Of a stretch of DNA of 64,000 nt, positions 48,095-61,128 are shown in pieces. Made by a program: the position numbers and the translations under genes. The stretch is from Cyprinodon diabolis (lineage: Eukaryota > Chordata > Actinopteri > Cyprinodontiformes > Cyprinodontidae): the NCBI GenBank assembly GCA_030533445.1, contig CM060081.1, positions 38,033,611 to 38,097,610 on the forward strand, in the 5' to 3' direction. Under the pieces are notes generated by a model. The model saw only the letters and a list, made by a program, of their open reading frames with translations, was not told the DNA's origin and did no database searches. Positions within the stretch are counted from its first letter, which is position 1; each line of letters starts with the position of its first letter.

Positions 48095-49470
48095 TTAAGT
48101 GAAGTGAGGAAAACTCTGAGGAGAGTCAAACCAAGGAAGGCCCAGGGCCTGATAACATACCTGGGCGGGTGTATAAGGAGTATGCAGATCAGATGGCTGG
48201 TGTCCACACAGACATTTTTAACACCTCTTTGGACCAATCCATTGTGCCAGCATGTTTCAAGCCTGCCACCATTATTCCAGTCCCCAAGAAGCCTCAGGTC
48301 AACGATTACTGGCCTACCTCACTGACTCCAATCATGATGAAGTGCTTCGAAAGGCTGGTTAAAGAACACATCGTCTCCAGTCTTCCGCCAAGATTTGACC
48401 TGTTCCAGTTTGCCTACCGACGAAACCGCTCCACTGAGGACGCCATTTCTGCTGCTCCCCACCTGAGCCTGGCACACCTTGAGGAGAAGAACACCCATGT
48501 GCGGATGCTGTTCCTGAACTTCAGTTCAGCTTTCAACACCATCATCCCACAGCATCTGATGGGCAAACTGAAACAGCTGGGATTCAATACACCCCTCCGC
48601 AATTGGCTGCTAGATTTTCTCACCAACAGACCTCAGTCAGTCCGAGGCGGACAGAACACCTCTTATGTCATCAGTCTAAGCAAAGGCCCCCCTCAGGGCT
48701 GCGTCCTGAGCCTCCTGCTGTTCACCCTGATGACACATGACTGCATCCCCAGGTTCACCACCAATCATATTGTGAAGTTTGCAGACGACACCACGATGGT
48801 AGGCCTCATCAGAGACGACAACGACCTGGACTACAGAGAGGAGGTGGAGCAGCTGGTGGAATAGTGCAAAGCTAACAGCCTGATCCTGAACATGGAGAAG
48901 ATGAAGGAGATCAACTTGGACTTCAGGAAGAACCGGCCTAACCACGCTCCACTGGTCATCAACAGCTCAGCTGTAGAGGTGGTCAACAGCACCAAATTCC
49001 TTGGGGTGCACATCACAGACACCCTCACCTGGAATGTAAATAACACCTCACTGATCAAAAGGGCAAAGAAGCACATGTATTTCTTGAGGAAGACGAGGAG
49101 AGCCCACCTGCCCCCACCCATCCTCACCACCTTCTACAAAAGCACCATAGAGAGTGTTCTGACCTGCTGTCTCACTGTGTGGTGTGGAGGCTGCAGCACC
49201 TAAGACTGGATGAAAGTGAGGAGAGTGGTGAGAACAGCCGAGAAGATCATCGGGGCTCCTCTTCCCTCCATTATAGACATTTCATCCCAGCGCTGCGTGT
49301 CCCAAGCCCGTAACATCATAAATGACCCTTCACACCCCCACCATGGACTGTTTTCCCTGCTGCCCTCAAGGAAGAGACTTCGAAGCATTGGATGCAGGTC
49401 CAGCAGATTCCACAACAGTTTCTTCCCCACTGCCATTACACTGCTGAATGGTTTGTATAATCGGTTATTG
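48095..49470 (+). pseudogene. CR1/Rex-type LINE reverse transcriptase, decayed
   Basis: From [16 protein letters not shown] a frameshift near 48150 leads into [13 protein letters not shown] and a single frame to about 49440. That frame is broken by a TAG at 48862-48864 and a TAA at 49201-49203. RT motifs are present: [65 protein letters not shown]. In motif A the catalytic Asp is replaced by Asn (NFSSAFN). The C-terminal LGVHITDTLTW, TVWCGG and RVVRTAEKIIGAPLP segments complete the ORF2 end. The endonuclease half is missing, as in a 5'-truncated LINE insertion. Clade placement between CR1, L2 and Rex1 is by memory of motifs. Confidence 0.9.
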
Positions 49471-49566
49471 TATTGTATTTTATTATATTTATTTTATTTT
49501 ATCATTACATATAAAAAAATGTAAATGTTAAAACGGTAAATTTACAGTCATATGTTTATATTATTG

Positions 49567-49571
<5 letters not shown>

Positions 49572-49659
<88 letters not shown>
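49572..49659. repeat. (TA)n followed by poly-T
   Basis: Alternating TA at 49572-49642 followed by 17 T residues, just downstream of the LINE 3' end. Confidence 0.97.
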
Positions 49660-50060
49660 ACTATTTTTCAAGGCTGCACCTTAAAAGAAAAAAAGGAAAT
49701 TTTCCAGAGAGCTGTTGTAAACAAAATTTATTTTTGTTTTACACTTGTGTAAACAAAATAACAAATGAATCTGTCTAAGTCTTAAGATCTATAACTAATT
49801 AAAAACAAACAAAAATATCAGTCATGAATGAATGCGTAAATAGATAACTTAATTTCAGAAAATCCATATATAACACATACAAACATTATCTATAGTACAT
49901 ATACATTATGGGCCTGAACATTTGCGTTTCCTAAAACATGTGAAAACATGTTTGTACACGGAGAGCAGATCTTCAAAGAAAGTGCAAAGTGATTTTTCTT
50001 TGCAATTTAGTAGATGTTTGTAAACCCTTGATTTGCATTAATGCCTTCCTCAATATAGGT
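49660..50060. other. No gene recognised
   Basis: AT-rich spacer before the next LTR. Confidence 0.5.
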
Positions 50061-50065
50061 CCTAC

Positions 50066-50758
50066 TGTCATGATTTAACTAAAGATCAGATCCAAAAGCA
50101 GAAGACCAAACAGGGAGACCAGGAAAAAGGTTTAACAGGTTTATTAGGACATTGTGAAGAATCCAGTGTTGCTTTGAACACTGCTTAACCGGAAGTTTCC
50201 AGAGAAGTTGTTGACTCTTTGACTCCAGTCTGTGTGCTGTTGTTCCAGTGTTTGTCTGATTCGGTGGAGGGTGGAACAGGGTTTACCCAGAATGCGGTTG
50301 TTTGTAGGTGAATGGAAAAGCTGACTGCCACTCATATTTCCTGCGGTACTTGAACGAGTCGTAGTGGAGATGAATCCCTTGCTCAGTGTGAAGTTCAAAC
50401 AATCTCTTGGGGAAAGTAGATTCAAACCTCAAGTTTAAATCCTTAGCTCAGTTTGAAGCTCAGATGATCCTTCCAGGGAGAGAAGGTCTGAAACATCCAG
50501 TTTGCAGGTTGACTTCCTGCCGAGGGGCAAAGACAAAAAACAATATTAAGACTCAGTTTGACTCAGCAAAACTCAGCTTGGCTAAAGTACCCAAAACTGG
50601 CAAACACTCGAGGTAGTGGCAGTCAGCAGCTTAAGAGCACTCCGTTAACGAGATAATCTTCTGCAGGTGTGTGAGGAGCAGCACCAGAACCAGACGCCTC
50701 CTGGTGGAGGAAAGGAGACAAACACAGAAACACAAACACACAGACAGGAATCCTGACA
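50066..50758 (-). mobile_element. Solo LTR, family B, with 5-bp TSD
   Basis: The 693-bp unit reads TGTCATGATT...AATCCTGACA on the plus strand and is flanked by CCTAC at 50061-50065 and 50759-50763. On the minus strand AATAAA (50140-50145) lies about 75 bp before its 3' end, giving minus orientation. A core near its 5' end (CTCCACCAGGAGGCG, CTTAAG, GAGTGTTTGCCAGTT) is shared with family A at 3041 and 61686, so the families are related. No internal sequence is attached. Confidence 0.88.
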
Positions 50759-50763
50759 CCTAC

Positions 50764-53700
50764 AAAAATTCATGGCTAGAGAATATGCTGTTGTAAAAGG
50801 TTGCAATGTTCAAAACCACTTTCCAAATTGGAAACTAAACTCAAGGATGGAGGGATATTCTGTGTGCATGTAATTCTATTTGGACCAATCAGTAATAACA
50901 ATATTAGAATAAAGGAAAAAAATGTTTATGGGCAAATGGGCAAAATTAATCCAGTGGGTCAGCAGACAATCTTTATACAATTAAAGCACAAGAAAAAGCA
51001 GTGGCAGGGCTTTATTGTTTGGGCAGGTTTCTTAAAACCTAGAATACCAAACGAGCCTACAAAGAGACACGGGATAGGAGTGCGCTTCTGCTCGCAACAG
51101 AAATGTATTCCTCCCATAATTCAAGGAAACACAACATTGGTGGAAGGTGGGGGTGGAACACTTTGAAAAGGGCTTTCTATGTAAGGTGATATATATACTG
51201 TATACTATTTAGTATTGTAATAATTTAGTATTTTATTTACATTTTGTATATATAGATTTTGATGAGCAGAACCAAAGCAGTTGCACGCCTTAACATTTAT
51301 GTGGCAATCTTTGTAGATCACCTGCAACAAACAAACAAAATAATTGCAATTGCAGTTGTGCTGAATCACTGAAGATTAGACCCTTTATTTATCATTTTAT
51401 TGTTTTTGATTTTGTTACAGTCACATTTAATCTTCCTTTAGGGCAAACATTTTGAAATAAAATGATGTGGTGGAATACATTTGCTAGTAGTCATGTAGGC
51501 TGTGCTTCATTGACATGTGAAGTGTAAACATAAAAAAATTAATAAATAAAACATGTCTTCTAGGTCCAAGTTAAAAAAAAATGGGTTTAAAATTTAATTA
51601 ACATATTCACAAGCTCAGTGACCAGGCCAAGTGTGATTAGCAATACAAAATTTTGGTCACATACTATGTCACAAAATATAAAAAAATTTCATATTTAACG
51701 TGCTAATTAGCAGGAAAAATACATTTTGACTTTTAATTTAAGTTTTTTGATGACAACTTTTCACTTTTGCTTAAGAGGAAAAATATAAAAGTAATGCTAC
51801 TTAAGTACAATGTTTGGGTACTTGGGTACTTACTCATCTCTGCAGGTTATAGGGATCTAATAGCAATCGAATGTGTGCTTGGCGTTTTCAAACACTGACT
51901 TTTTACTCAAGGAAGGTTAAATATGCGACTTTCCTGAAGGCCTCCGGTCTCAGAATTGGATCCTATTTCGAGGATAATAAGAGGATAGAAACATACAAAA
52001 AGATGGTCACTACTACTAATAGGAATTTAAAGGGTTTAATGGCCTTTTTTACTGAATGATGAGAGTTCAATAATTTTTAAATAGCAAATTTGAGTAAATT
52101 CAAATTTAAAAGAGTTTGAACCACCATATCAAAACTACATTTAAGTCCGGCATAATGTGAGGGATTTTGTTGTTTTGTGACTGTTTACACCGTCATTTTA
52201 TAGTCTACAAGGAACTGTCATGTTTGTTTTGGTCTGGGCTCTTGTTTAGCCTAGTTTACCCTCTGATGCTTAATTTGTTTCTCTCCTTCCGCAAGGAAAT
52301 CAATCTGTTCACATTGTTGTACCTGTTACAAGTCTTTTGGTTTAGGCTGTAAAATGGGGCTCAAAAGAGCTTTCAGTGTCCTCCTTGGTTTAATTATGCC
52401 CATGCGATGTACTGGCTGTGAGTTATGCTTCGCCTAGCTTCCCTAATCTGATGGCAAATAAGGCTGACATCAATCTTACCATGTCAGAAAATGTAATGGC
52501 CTCACTCTCTCTTCTCTCTTTGGTCTACATTGATGCAAGACAGCTATTCAGCCCCAACTCCCATCTCATCCCTGCTTTACTTTTACCATTCATCACTGAA
52601 ACTCCCAACAGATGAGATCGTTTAACACTGGGCATGAATGCTGAAGTGCACTCTCTCGTAGTCACTAAGAGAAGCCTCTGTGATTTGGAGTTGACTGCCT
52701 GGCTTCAAAGGAATTTCTCAATGGGATGGACATTTTAATTGGACCATTAACTTTTGTAAAGACACTTCCTGATATCTTGATGAGTGTGTATTTCTGCCCC
52801 ACACAAAATTCAAATACAGCACTTCAGAAACACCTCTGACAACATCTTCATCCTTGCTACTTTCACCTTCCCTTAGAGTTCTTCCCCTGAGTGCATTAAG
52901 CTGCACCCTTCTTTTTCCCTTGATGCAATACAGATTGGAATTAGGGCAAAACTATGTAAATAATGAAATGCGGCTTGAGGTCCCCTTTGAGTAAAAGTAT
53001 ACAGCATGACATTATAAACTGTTTTGTTTAACGACCTACATCCCTATGATTTTACAGATTTATTTTAATCGAATGTAATTAAGGAAAATCAAAAAACAAT
53101 CAAATAACTATTTTTTTCAACTTTTTCCATAATTATATCATTGCCAAATTTGACCAAAAAAAAAAAAACAGGGTGTCCTGTAGGTGCAGGTAACCTTAAT
53201 TGACTTCAAGTATTATACAATCCACTATGCCCTCAATCATCTTTGTCATTTTATCAATTTCTTTATATCTCAGGTTTCTGTCCATGCACAAAGCCACTCC
53301 TCTACTATGCAGGCCATGTAATAGCCCCCCAGCTTAAAGTCCATTTGATTTTTATGACAAATCTTTGGTTTTGATATTTGAATAATGCTAAATTGTTGTG
53401 TGAACTGGTCTGGGTACTAATGTTTTATATTGTTAAAATTTACATTAAAGCTTAGATTATTGAAATTTATAATATACATTATTTTCTGTTTTAACTGTGC
53501 TGTTGCATTGCTCTTCACTATTGTAAATGCAATTATCAATGATATTGCTGTAAAAATTATTTTCTGGGTCAATGTCCTCCTCCATGTCCTGCCCTCATAC
53601 TCACGCCCAAAACCACATCTCCAATTATCCAAGCAGCCTATTTATACTCATCCCTCCTTGTTTTTTTCAGTGTGTTACATTCAGTCAACAGTCTGTTACA

Positions 53701-53790
53701 TTCTTTGAGAATTGAGAATCACAACCTTCGGCTTTGTTCGACACCCTGACTCTCCATGGATTCCATCACAGCACTAGAGCTCAACCCTTC
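50764..53790. other. No gene recognised
   Basis: No supported gene. The 121-codon plus ORF at 50801-51166 has no domain. Near 52216 'tgtcatgtttgttttggtctg' could be the start of an LTR, but no end was found. Confidence 0.4.
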
Positions 53791-53794
53791 CTTC

Positions 53795-54235
53795 TGTCAG
53801 GTTGGGTGGACGTTTTAGAGGAGGACACAAATGCAGAGACTGAAGCTGTAGGTGGTTTCTTGCAGATTTCATATAAAAGGTGGCAACTGAAGGAAAAATC
53901 CAAAAACATAAATCCACAAAATACTGAAAACCAGGAATACTCACAGGAAGGGCAAAGATTTGACGACGTGGAACAAAGATAATAGTAACTGCACAAGAGG
54001 TTTATATACGGGAGACAGAAACAAAGGCCAGGCTAATTAGCAGATTGAGAGCAGGTTTGGACAGAGTTATCTAGAAGGGAGCTAGGGGAAAGGAGACTAA
54101 AACAATAGGGCAACAGAGGAAAACAAGAAATATATAAGAACTCAAATACAATCAAAACTATCTAGAATAACACAATATGAAAAAAAAACAATGAAGACTA
54201 AAAGATAAAACTTAAACAGAATTAAAACCATGACA
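53795..54235 (-). mobile_element. LTR-like unit without clear TSD
   Basis: The unit has TGTCAGGTTGG...AACCATGACA ends (inverted TGTCA/TGACA) over 441 bp. On the minus strand a TATATAAACC box (about 54000) is in the position of an LTR promoter. Flanks CCTTC and CTGAC do not match, so either the TSD has decayed, the copy is recombinant, or the ends are misplaced. Confidence 0.55.
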
Positions 54236-57200
54236 CTGACTTGGAAAACAGTCTATTTGACCTTCCATCCACTAGAGGAGATTCTCGTCTCTATGTAATA
54301 AAATAAGTTCCCATCATAAACCCTGACCCTTATTGATCTTCACCCTTCAGGCTTAGCAATGCTGTCCATCATCAGTTTAACATCCATCTTAAGTACAAAA
54401 CTCACATCCAACATCGGCCAGGGGACGCTCAGAATCCCCATGCTTCCCCGTCTTTTACCTAGGCCAGATCAGGTTTTCAGAGTTTCTCGGCTACCTCATC
54501 AGGTCTCTTCACTATCCAAACGCTCCAGAAATGTTCTCCCATTCTAACAGAAAACACAAAGTGAAAACGAAAAAAAAGAGGTCATGACACCCTTATAGTA
54601 TCCACCTTCTCGATGACTTCCCGATTGCCACCCCCCTCTTCAAAGCCTCGTTCGTGCCTCAATGCCTTACTCAAAGCCTTATTAGTGTGAGGTATGCATA
54701 TTTCCAAAGATAAAACCATCTGCTCCTGCCTCTCCTTAGAGTTCTTGGGCAATTCACTAGATTCGTCATTCATCCAAGCATCTTGCCAGAACAAAAATAA
54801 AAAGAAAAATTCTCATGAAAATATATTTCTTGGGTTTGATAGTGTTTGGGTCTCTCTTGCTGTTGCATTATTAAAAATAATTTATTTTCTGTGTATGTGT
54901 ATGATAAGGTTTTAATAACATGCATTTCATGATATTTAGCCATTGTAGACTCAGATCAGCAAATATTTCATATCTGCATTAATAACAAAACTCAGGGTCA
55001 TCCCTTGGTACCCCACTCCTTATTGTTTTGTCCTAATATTGGTTAAAAGAAAGTATACTTTTTTATTGTGAATCAAGTACAACATATGTAATTTTGAATC
55101 CTTTACTTTGTTGTATTAAATTGTTGTTTTTCTGCCTTTTCTCATCCTGTAAATAATTTTTAAGTGTTCCTTATTTCTTGTTGTATGGTATCTCCTATGT
55201 TAAAGATACACACAGTGCAGACTCCATTAATAGAAATGCATAACAATCTTTCTGTCTTGCAATTCAGCTGAAAGAAAAACAAACATGGAGTTCATTGCAA
55301 AGAGAGCCTAAGGCTATTTGTATAAATAAAGTTCACTTTTAATATGTTTGCCATTCTCTATGCTCATTATTGGTATTTCTTGGGAAATATGAAAATGACT
55401 ATCCTTACTGAGTTAAATACAACCCAGGGCAACATGCAAATGATAATGCAACATAAAACTAAAGATTGAAAAAAAATCAAAAGCTATCCCTTACAAAAGA
55501 CAATACCAATTAAATTTTAGAGAAAACATTGTAACAGATACTTGATGTTGATTAGATTCATATTTTTTCTCAATAAATTATTTTAACCCATGAAATCTGT
55601 TATTTGTTTTATGTTAACGAAAAAAGGAATGAAAATGCCTTTGAATCTCTCACTGGTGATAGTCCTCTAAATAAAATACTATTTAAAGGTTCCATGTCAT
55701 GCTTATTTTAAGCCTTCTAGAGTCAACTACAAGTAAGAATATGATGAGATATTTAGTTTGGCACAACTATTTATTTGATAAGAATATTTGATTTTTCCTG
55801 GTATTATTTTTTTTTAGTTCAGATGACAGAAATCTGTCCTTACTGTGAAAACTGCCTATCTCTTTTTAGGTGCTGCCCATTTTAAATGCATCACCTAAAA
55901 CCACTGCAGGATGGTATCACGCCCTATCTGGCTATTAGGCTCCATTTTGGGAGGGCTAAATAAAGTTAGGGTTCTGCCTGCCAAAACACAATTTTGCAAC
56001 ATAGACATTATTTCAAATAAGAACAGTTGCTGTCACTGTGAAGATTTGCTGCCAAAAGAGCATTTTCATCTAAATTTGAAGCTTTTCTGCTTGTTGATTT
56101 GAAAAAGTGCGAAGGTACTTCCAGGAGAAGATTGGTGTTCATGTCTTTAGGTAAAAATTTGTGACAGATTGTTATCCAGGATGAAACAAGTACCCCTTAG
56201 AGAGCCGCACTTATAAGAATTAGTCAGACAGGCATTAATCAAGCAAACTACAGCTTTTGGCATGATTTTTGGAAAATTATACCGTTATAACAACTGCTCT
56301 AAATGGAGAAAGCAAGTGTAATGACCAGCCATTTTTTTTCAGAAAATCCATATCAGTTGTAATGGTAGCCTTAAAAACCTTTTTAAGTAAATAATTCTGG
56401 AATTGATTGTATGGAACGATATACACTACTTTAACATAAAAAAGACTTACAACATTATCTGTCTTTTTAGTACAATGTACACAAATAACACAGCAAGTTT
56501 TACTGTAAGTTCGTACAATCCAGACAAAATAACTCTCAATTGGCAGATTTGAACAACTAAAGCAAATGTTTTGTGAAGGAGATCAAAAAATGTCAAGGAT
56601 GAAATGCAAAGCAGCTGCAAAGTTCCGTAGAGTTTGCTGTTATGAACTTAACTAACAATGATCTGAGAGGTCAATAAACTAGCATTTTACTCTTGTTTGG
56701 CTGCTTATCATGGAAACCCCAGGAAACACTATTGTATATTTCTATGATAAATAACATGCAACTCTTTTGAAAAAATTATGATACATTTTTGAGTAGATTA
56801 ATTCTTGTAGTTTTTTTTTGTAAAAAAGATTAATCAATGACCTACAACTACATAAATGCAAATTTAACCAAGTGTGAAAGGAATTAGAAATAAATACTAA
56901 CCCGAAAAATATTTTTTCCCACCACACATGTTTACTGATTTACTACTTAAGTTGTGATAAAATGTCTTTTTTATGATTTCTTCTGTTTGAGCTTCCTTGA
57001 TGGTCTGCACCATGCAATGTTACAAACTATCAGGCAATTCTTTTAAGTGGAGAAAGAATACAAAAAATGTTTTGTCAAATACCAATGTCAACAACATAAA
57101 ATCACAAAAATTGTATAATGATACAATGTTTTTACTGTTCATATAACATCCACTTAAGGGACTCAAATTCAGTTTAAAAAGGCAAAAGATTATTTAGACA

Positions 57201-57745
57201 ATTAGACAGACACATCTTGTATTTTATATGTAATAGACATAGTTTTGATTTCTTGTGTTTATTTGGTGCATTGAAATGTGTTTATCATCCAAATAGTTTA
57301 GAATCCATGAACGTTTTGAAGTGGGTTCACACCAACCATGATTTCTGCAGCAAGAGTAGTGAATTTACATTGTCTGCCTATGAAAAAAGGCCCAGGCATG
57401 GGCGGTGGAGTAACCAGCTGTAGATTCCACGGTTATAGCTTTGCAGTTACCTCTGAAGTTGAAAAACCTCAATTTTTTTGCAAATTGCATTGCAGCAATC
57501 ACTCAGGGACTGTTTGTGGTTGTGATGTAGATTAAAGGATTGCAGCCAGTTTCATTTAACATTGTAAACTGGGATTTTATGAAGCAAGGTAGAGAGCTCT
57601 TTTTTGGCGTGGAAAGCCGAACAACCTCTGGAATGTCTATGGGTCAACCCAATCCTCTAGAGAGTGACCAGTTTGGAGAGTTATACCTACTCCAAGAACT
57701 GCATCTGGATGATGGTTGGGTTCACCTGTACTTCCTTTTACCTAG
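54236..57745. other. No gene recognised
   Basis: AT-rich DNA with no supported gene or repeat family. Confidence 0.45.
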
Positions 57746-57749
57746 GATC

Positions 57750-57890
57750 AGAGTCAGTGCTGTGGTTGGGTCTGTGCTGGAGCTAGGTGGATGAATCAGT
57801 TTTTGTCCTTTTAGTGGTTTAAAAAAAGCCCTTAAACCTCTTAGGGCATTCATATTTCATCCTTTGTCAATATTGTTTTCCTATAATCCA
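57750..57890. repeat. Unclassified repeat X, copy 2 (uninterrupted)
   Basis: Matches 10773-10917 plus 12156-12180, including 'gggtctgtgctggag' and 'tcctttgtcaatattg' running straight on into 'ttttcctataatccatt'. It shows what copy 1 looked like before the Harbinger insertion. Confidence 0.6.
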
Positions 57891-58457
57891 TTTTGATTGA
57901 AAAAATATTTTTCTTGGCAGCAGTGGTATACCGCATTGAGCTAGGTGCAGCAGAGTTCACCTGTCTTTGCATCTGAAATGCACAGTGACCAACCCCCCAT
58001 GGCGCTCTCCGAAACTACTGCTGTTGGTGTGAATGCACCATCAGAGATCCCTTCCAGATCAACAATATTCAAATGCTGGAGAAATTGAACCAGGGAAGGC
58101 AGTGACTGCAAAAAGTTATGTTTACATTTAAAGCTTTTGTTTTGGAATTCTTGTGAAATAGTAAATTCTCATCAATTCAGTCTTCTCAAAGATTATTTGA
58201 AGTGCTTGGCCATGTGTACAGGAGCAAGCTATCTCTTAAAAAAGTACAATTATTGTGACCTTCACTGCAATCTCACCATGAAGTAAATGGTCTTAAAACT
58301 TAGTGGTCAAACTGTGTTATAGCACAGTAACCACAATAAGTCACACAGATTGCTTTATAATCAGTGTGAATGTTATAGAGAAAAAAAGAAAAAGAAATAA
58401 ACCTTGATAGCCCAGTGCTGGCAATGTGAGTCAAATGGTGACAGAGACTTATCTCAC

Positions 58458-58661
58458 GCACCATAGAGACAACTCAATCTGTGTGGCTGCTGCCAAGTAC
58501 TTGTTGTCACCCGGCATCTCTGCTGGAGGAAGGGTCACTCTCATCATGCTTCCTGCTAATATATCCTGTCCCTCACCTTCCTTAATAGCTTGCACCTTGG
58601 CCAAGTCACCTAGAATGTCCCTATGACTCTTGGCTGATTTATTCTGCACATTAGAATAGAT
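58458..58661 (-). CDS. Candidate internal exon of an unrecognised host gene
   Basis: On the minus strand a long poly-T tract (complement of poly-A 58669-58691) and GATGCAG| form a good splice acceptor before 58661. A 204-bp stretch stays open for 68 codons and ends at TGC|GTGAGATAAG, a usable donor at 58457. Alternatively the donor is GTGCGT six bases upstream. The peptide is balanced and protein-like (KSHRDILGDLAKVQAIKEGE, MMRVTLPPAEMPGDNKYLAA), unlike the AT-rich chance ORFs around it. I do not recognise the protein and see no neighbouring exon. The same DNA might be a retrocopy with a poly-A on the plus strand, but the plus strand has no convincing frame. Confidence 0.4.
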
Positions 58662-58691
58662 CTGCATCAAAAAAAAAAAAAAAAAAAAAAA

Positions 58692-59652
58692 TACATATAT
58701 ATTTGTAGAGAAGACTGAACCTAAAGACTGATTCCTTATATAAAGATGTTTATATGCCAACTTGTACTTAATTATGAATATCGTATGGTAGGTAATCAAT
58801 TAAAAACCTTTATTTTAATATTATCTCTTTATTCTAAAGTGTATAATAAAAACCTCTTTAATCAATCAGCCCAACACAGCTATATTACAAGATTAAGATT
58901 TAAACAGTCAAATTGTCATATGGGAATTTCTAATGGTTTATTTTTGTGAGACTGCTTCCTGTGCCCATGTTCAGCAAGTTTTAAATTTGTTCTGGCCAAC
59001 TTTTGCAGCTCACAAGGTCAAAGTCCAGTGCATGCTTCTCAGCTTGGAGAGTTGAATTTTCCAGAGGCGACCTAAGGTCATGGAAAGCATATGGTTCTAA
59101 TAGTGGTCAGAAGCTAGCTTTAACTCCAGGAGAGAAAATGACGAAGCTTTCATAACTACAGCTCTGCATGGACAGGGCTGAACAAATCATCAGTCACATG
59201 GGTGTGATGGGTTGTAAGCGGTGGGCGCATCCAGATCAGGATTGAGAGCTGACTGATGGGTTATTACGGTACAGCTCTGCCACTGAGGGGAGGTATCTAT
59301 TAATGTCAGTTCTACTTACCAACCCCAGGATCTGGGATGTTCATGGTACGATGGAAAATTTTCTGTCACAGAATACTAAAGGGTCACACGAACTACATTA
59401 AAGCTTCTCATAGGTTTGAGGGCCGAGCAGTGCAATATAATGATTGTGAATATTATGCTACAAACATAACAGCTGGATCTTTAAACAGCTTTAAATGACA
59501 ATCACTCAACTTGTGTGATGGCATTTGATTTAAATTCAGGCTTACCGAATGAGGAAAAAAATGTGTGAGTTTTCCTTTCTAGGTGTACATATAACAGCAT
59601 CTAGTATACTGTTAAAAGCAAGTTCCTTTTAAATGTATCTTATCCATGTTTT
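58692..59652. other. No gene recognised
   Basis: Non-repetitive, AT-rich DNA with no supported gene. Confidence 0.45.
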
Positions 59653-59656
59653 TCTA

Positions 59657-60877
59657 CACTCACCGGCCACTTTATTAGGTACACCTTACCAACTGCTCAT
59701 TAACACTTAATTTCTAAGCAGCCAATCACATGGCGGCAACTCAGTGCATTTAGGCATGTAGACATGGTCAAGACAATCTCCTGCAGTTCAAAACGAGCAT
59801 CAGTATGGGGAAGAAAGGTGATTTGAGGGACTTTGAACGTAGCATGATTGTTGCTGCCAGAAGGGCTGGTCTGAGTATTTCAGAAACTGCTGATCTACTG
59901 GGATTCTCACACACAACCATCTCTAGGGTTTACAGAGAATGGTCCGAAAAAGATAAAACATCCAGTGAGCGGCAGTTCTGTGGGCGGAAATGCCTTGTTG
60001 ATGCCAGAGGTCAGAGGAGAATGGCCAGACTGGTTCGAGCTGATAGAAGGGCAACAGTGACTCAAATAACCACCCGTTACAACCAAGGTGGGCAGAAGAG
60101 CATCTCTGAACGCACAGTACGTCGAACTTTGAGGCAGATGGGCTACAGCAGCAGAAGACCACACCGGGTGCCACTCCTTTCAGCTAAGAACAGGAAACTG
60201 AGGCTATAATTTGCACAATCTCATCGAAATTGGACAATAGAAGATTGGAAAAACGTTGCCTGGTCTGATGAGTCTCGATTTCTGCTGTGACATTCGGATG
60301 GTAGGGTCAGAATTTGGCGTCTACAACATGAAAGGATGGATCCATCCTGCCTTGTATCAACGGTTCAGGCTGGTGGTGGTGGTGTCATGGTGTGGGGAAT
60401 ATTTTCTTGGCACTCTTTGGGCCCCTTGGTACCAATTGAGCATCGTTGCAGGACCACAGCCTACCTGAGTATTGTTGCTGACCATGTCCATCCCTTTATG
60501 ACCACAATGTACCCAACTTCTGATGGCTACTTTCAGAAGGATAGTGCGCCATGTCATAAAGCTGGAATCATCTCAGACTGGTTTCTTGAACATGACAATA
60601 AGTTCACTGTACTCAAGTGGCCTCCACAGTCACCAGATCTCAATCCAATAGAGCATCTTTGGGATGTGGTGGAACGGGAGATTCGCATCATGGATGTGCA
60701 GCCGACAAATCTGAGGCAACTGTGTGATGCCATCATGTCAATATGGACCAAACTCCCTGAGGAATGCTTCCAGCACCTTGTTGAATCTATGCCACGAAGA
60801 ATTGAGGCAATTCTGAACGCAAAAGGGGGTCCGATCCGTTACTAGCATGGGGTACCTAATAAAGTGGCCAGTGAGTG
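59657..60877 (+). mobile_element. Tc1/mariner element with DD36E transposase
   Basis: The 1221-bp element begins CACTCACCGGCCACTTTATT and ends with the complement, over 29-bp inverted repeats (59657-59685 and 60849-60877) with two mismatches. It is flanked by TA at 59655-59656 and 60878-60879. It is full-length, but its transposase has two nonsense codons, so it is non-autonomous. It differs in ends, sequence and catalytic spacing from the pair at 1-5323. Confidence 0.95.
59805..60845 (+). pseudogene. Tc1/mariner transposase (DD36E) with two nonsense codons
   Basis: A single frame of 347 codons from MGKKGDLRDFERSMIV to KGGPIRY. The N-terminal helix-turn-helix motifs (AGLSISETADLLGFSHTTIS and ISERTVRRTLRQMGY) are complete. 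Stops occur at 60207-60209 (TAA) and at 60288-60290 (TGA), the second just after the first catalytic Asp (WSDESRF). Downstream AGGGGVMVWG, the second Asp (KDSAPCH) and the Glu of NPIEHLW are intact, with 36 residues between them, not the 34 of most Tc1 proteins. That spacing defines the DD36E lineage described under the name Incomer. The protein would have been a TA-specific transposase. Confidence 0.92.
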
Positions 60878-60879
60878 TA

Positions 60880-61096
60880 TATACTAGTAAATAAATAACA
60901 AAAGTCAAAAGTTTCACATTTTCTTCATAGGGGCATGCTTTGTGGATTTCCAATGATCGAAAGCTTTTGTTGAGTTTGTGCTAAATAATATGTTTTGAGG
61001 AGAAAAAAAATTTAAAACTGAACTGTCTATGTTGTTGCCTTTATGTCTTTACAAGTTTGTATTTTTACCTCTACAAAGTATAATGGACATAGAGAT

Positions 61097-61128
<32 letters not shown>

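Noticed and set aside
50801..51166. 121-codon plus-strand ORF next to the solo LTR
   Set aside because: No domain, lies outside the LTR boundaries, and shows no sign of splicing or a promoter.
52216..52300. Possible LTR start TGTCATGTTTG
   Set aside because: No matching CA end, TSD or similar copy in the window.
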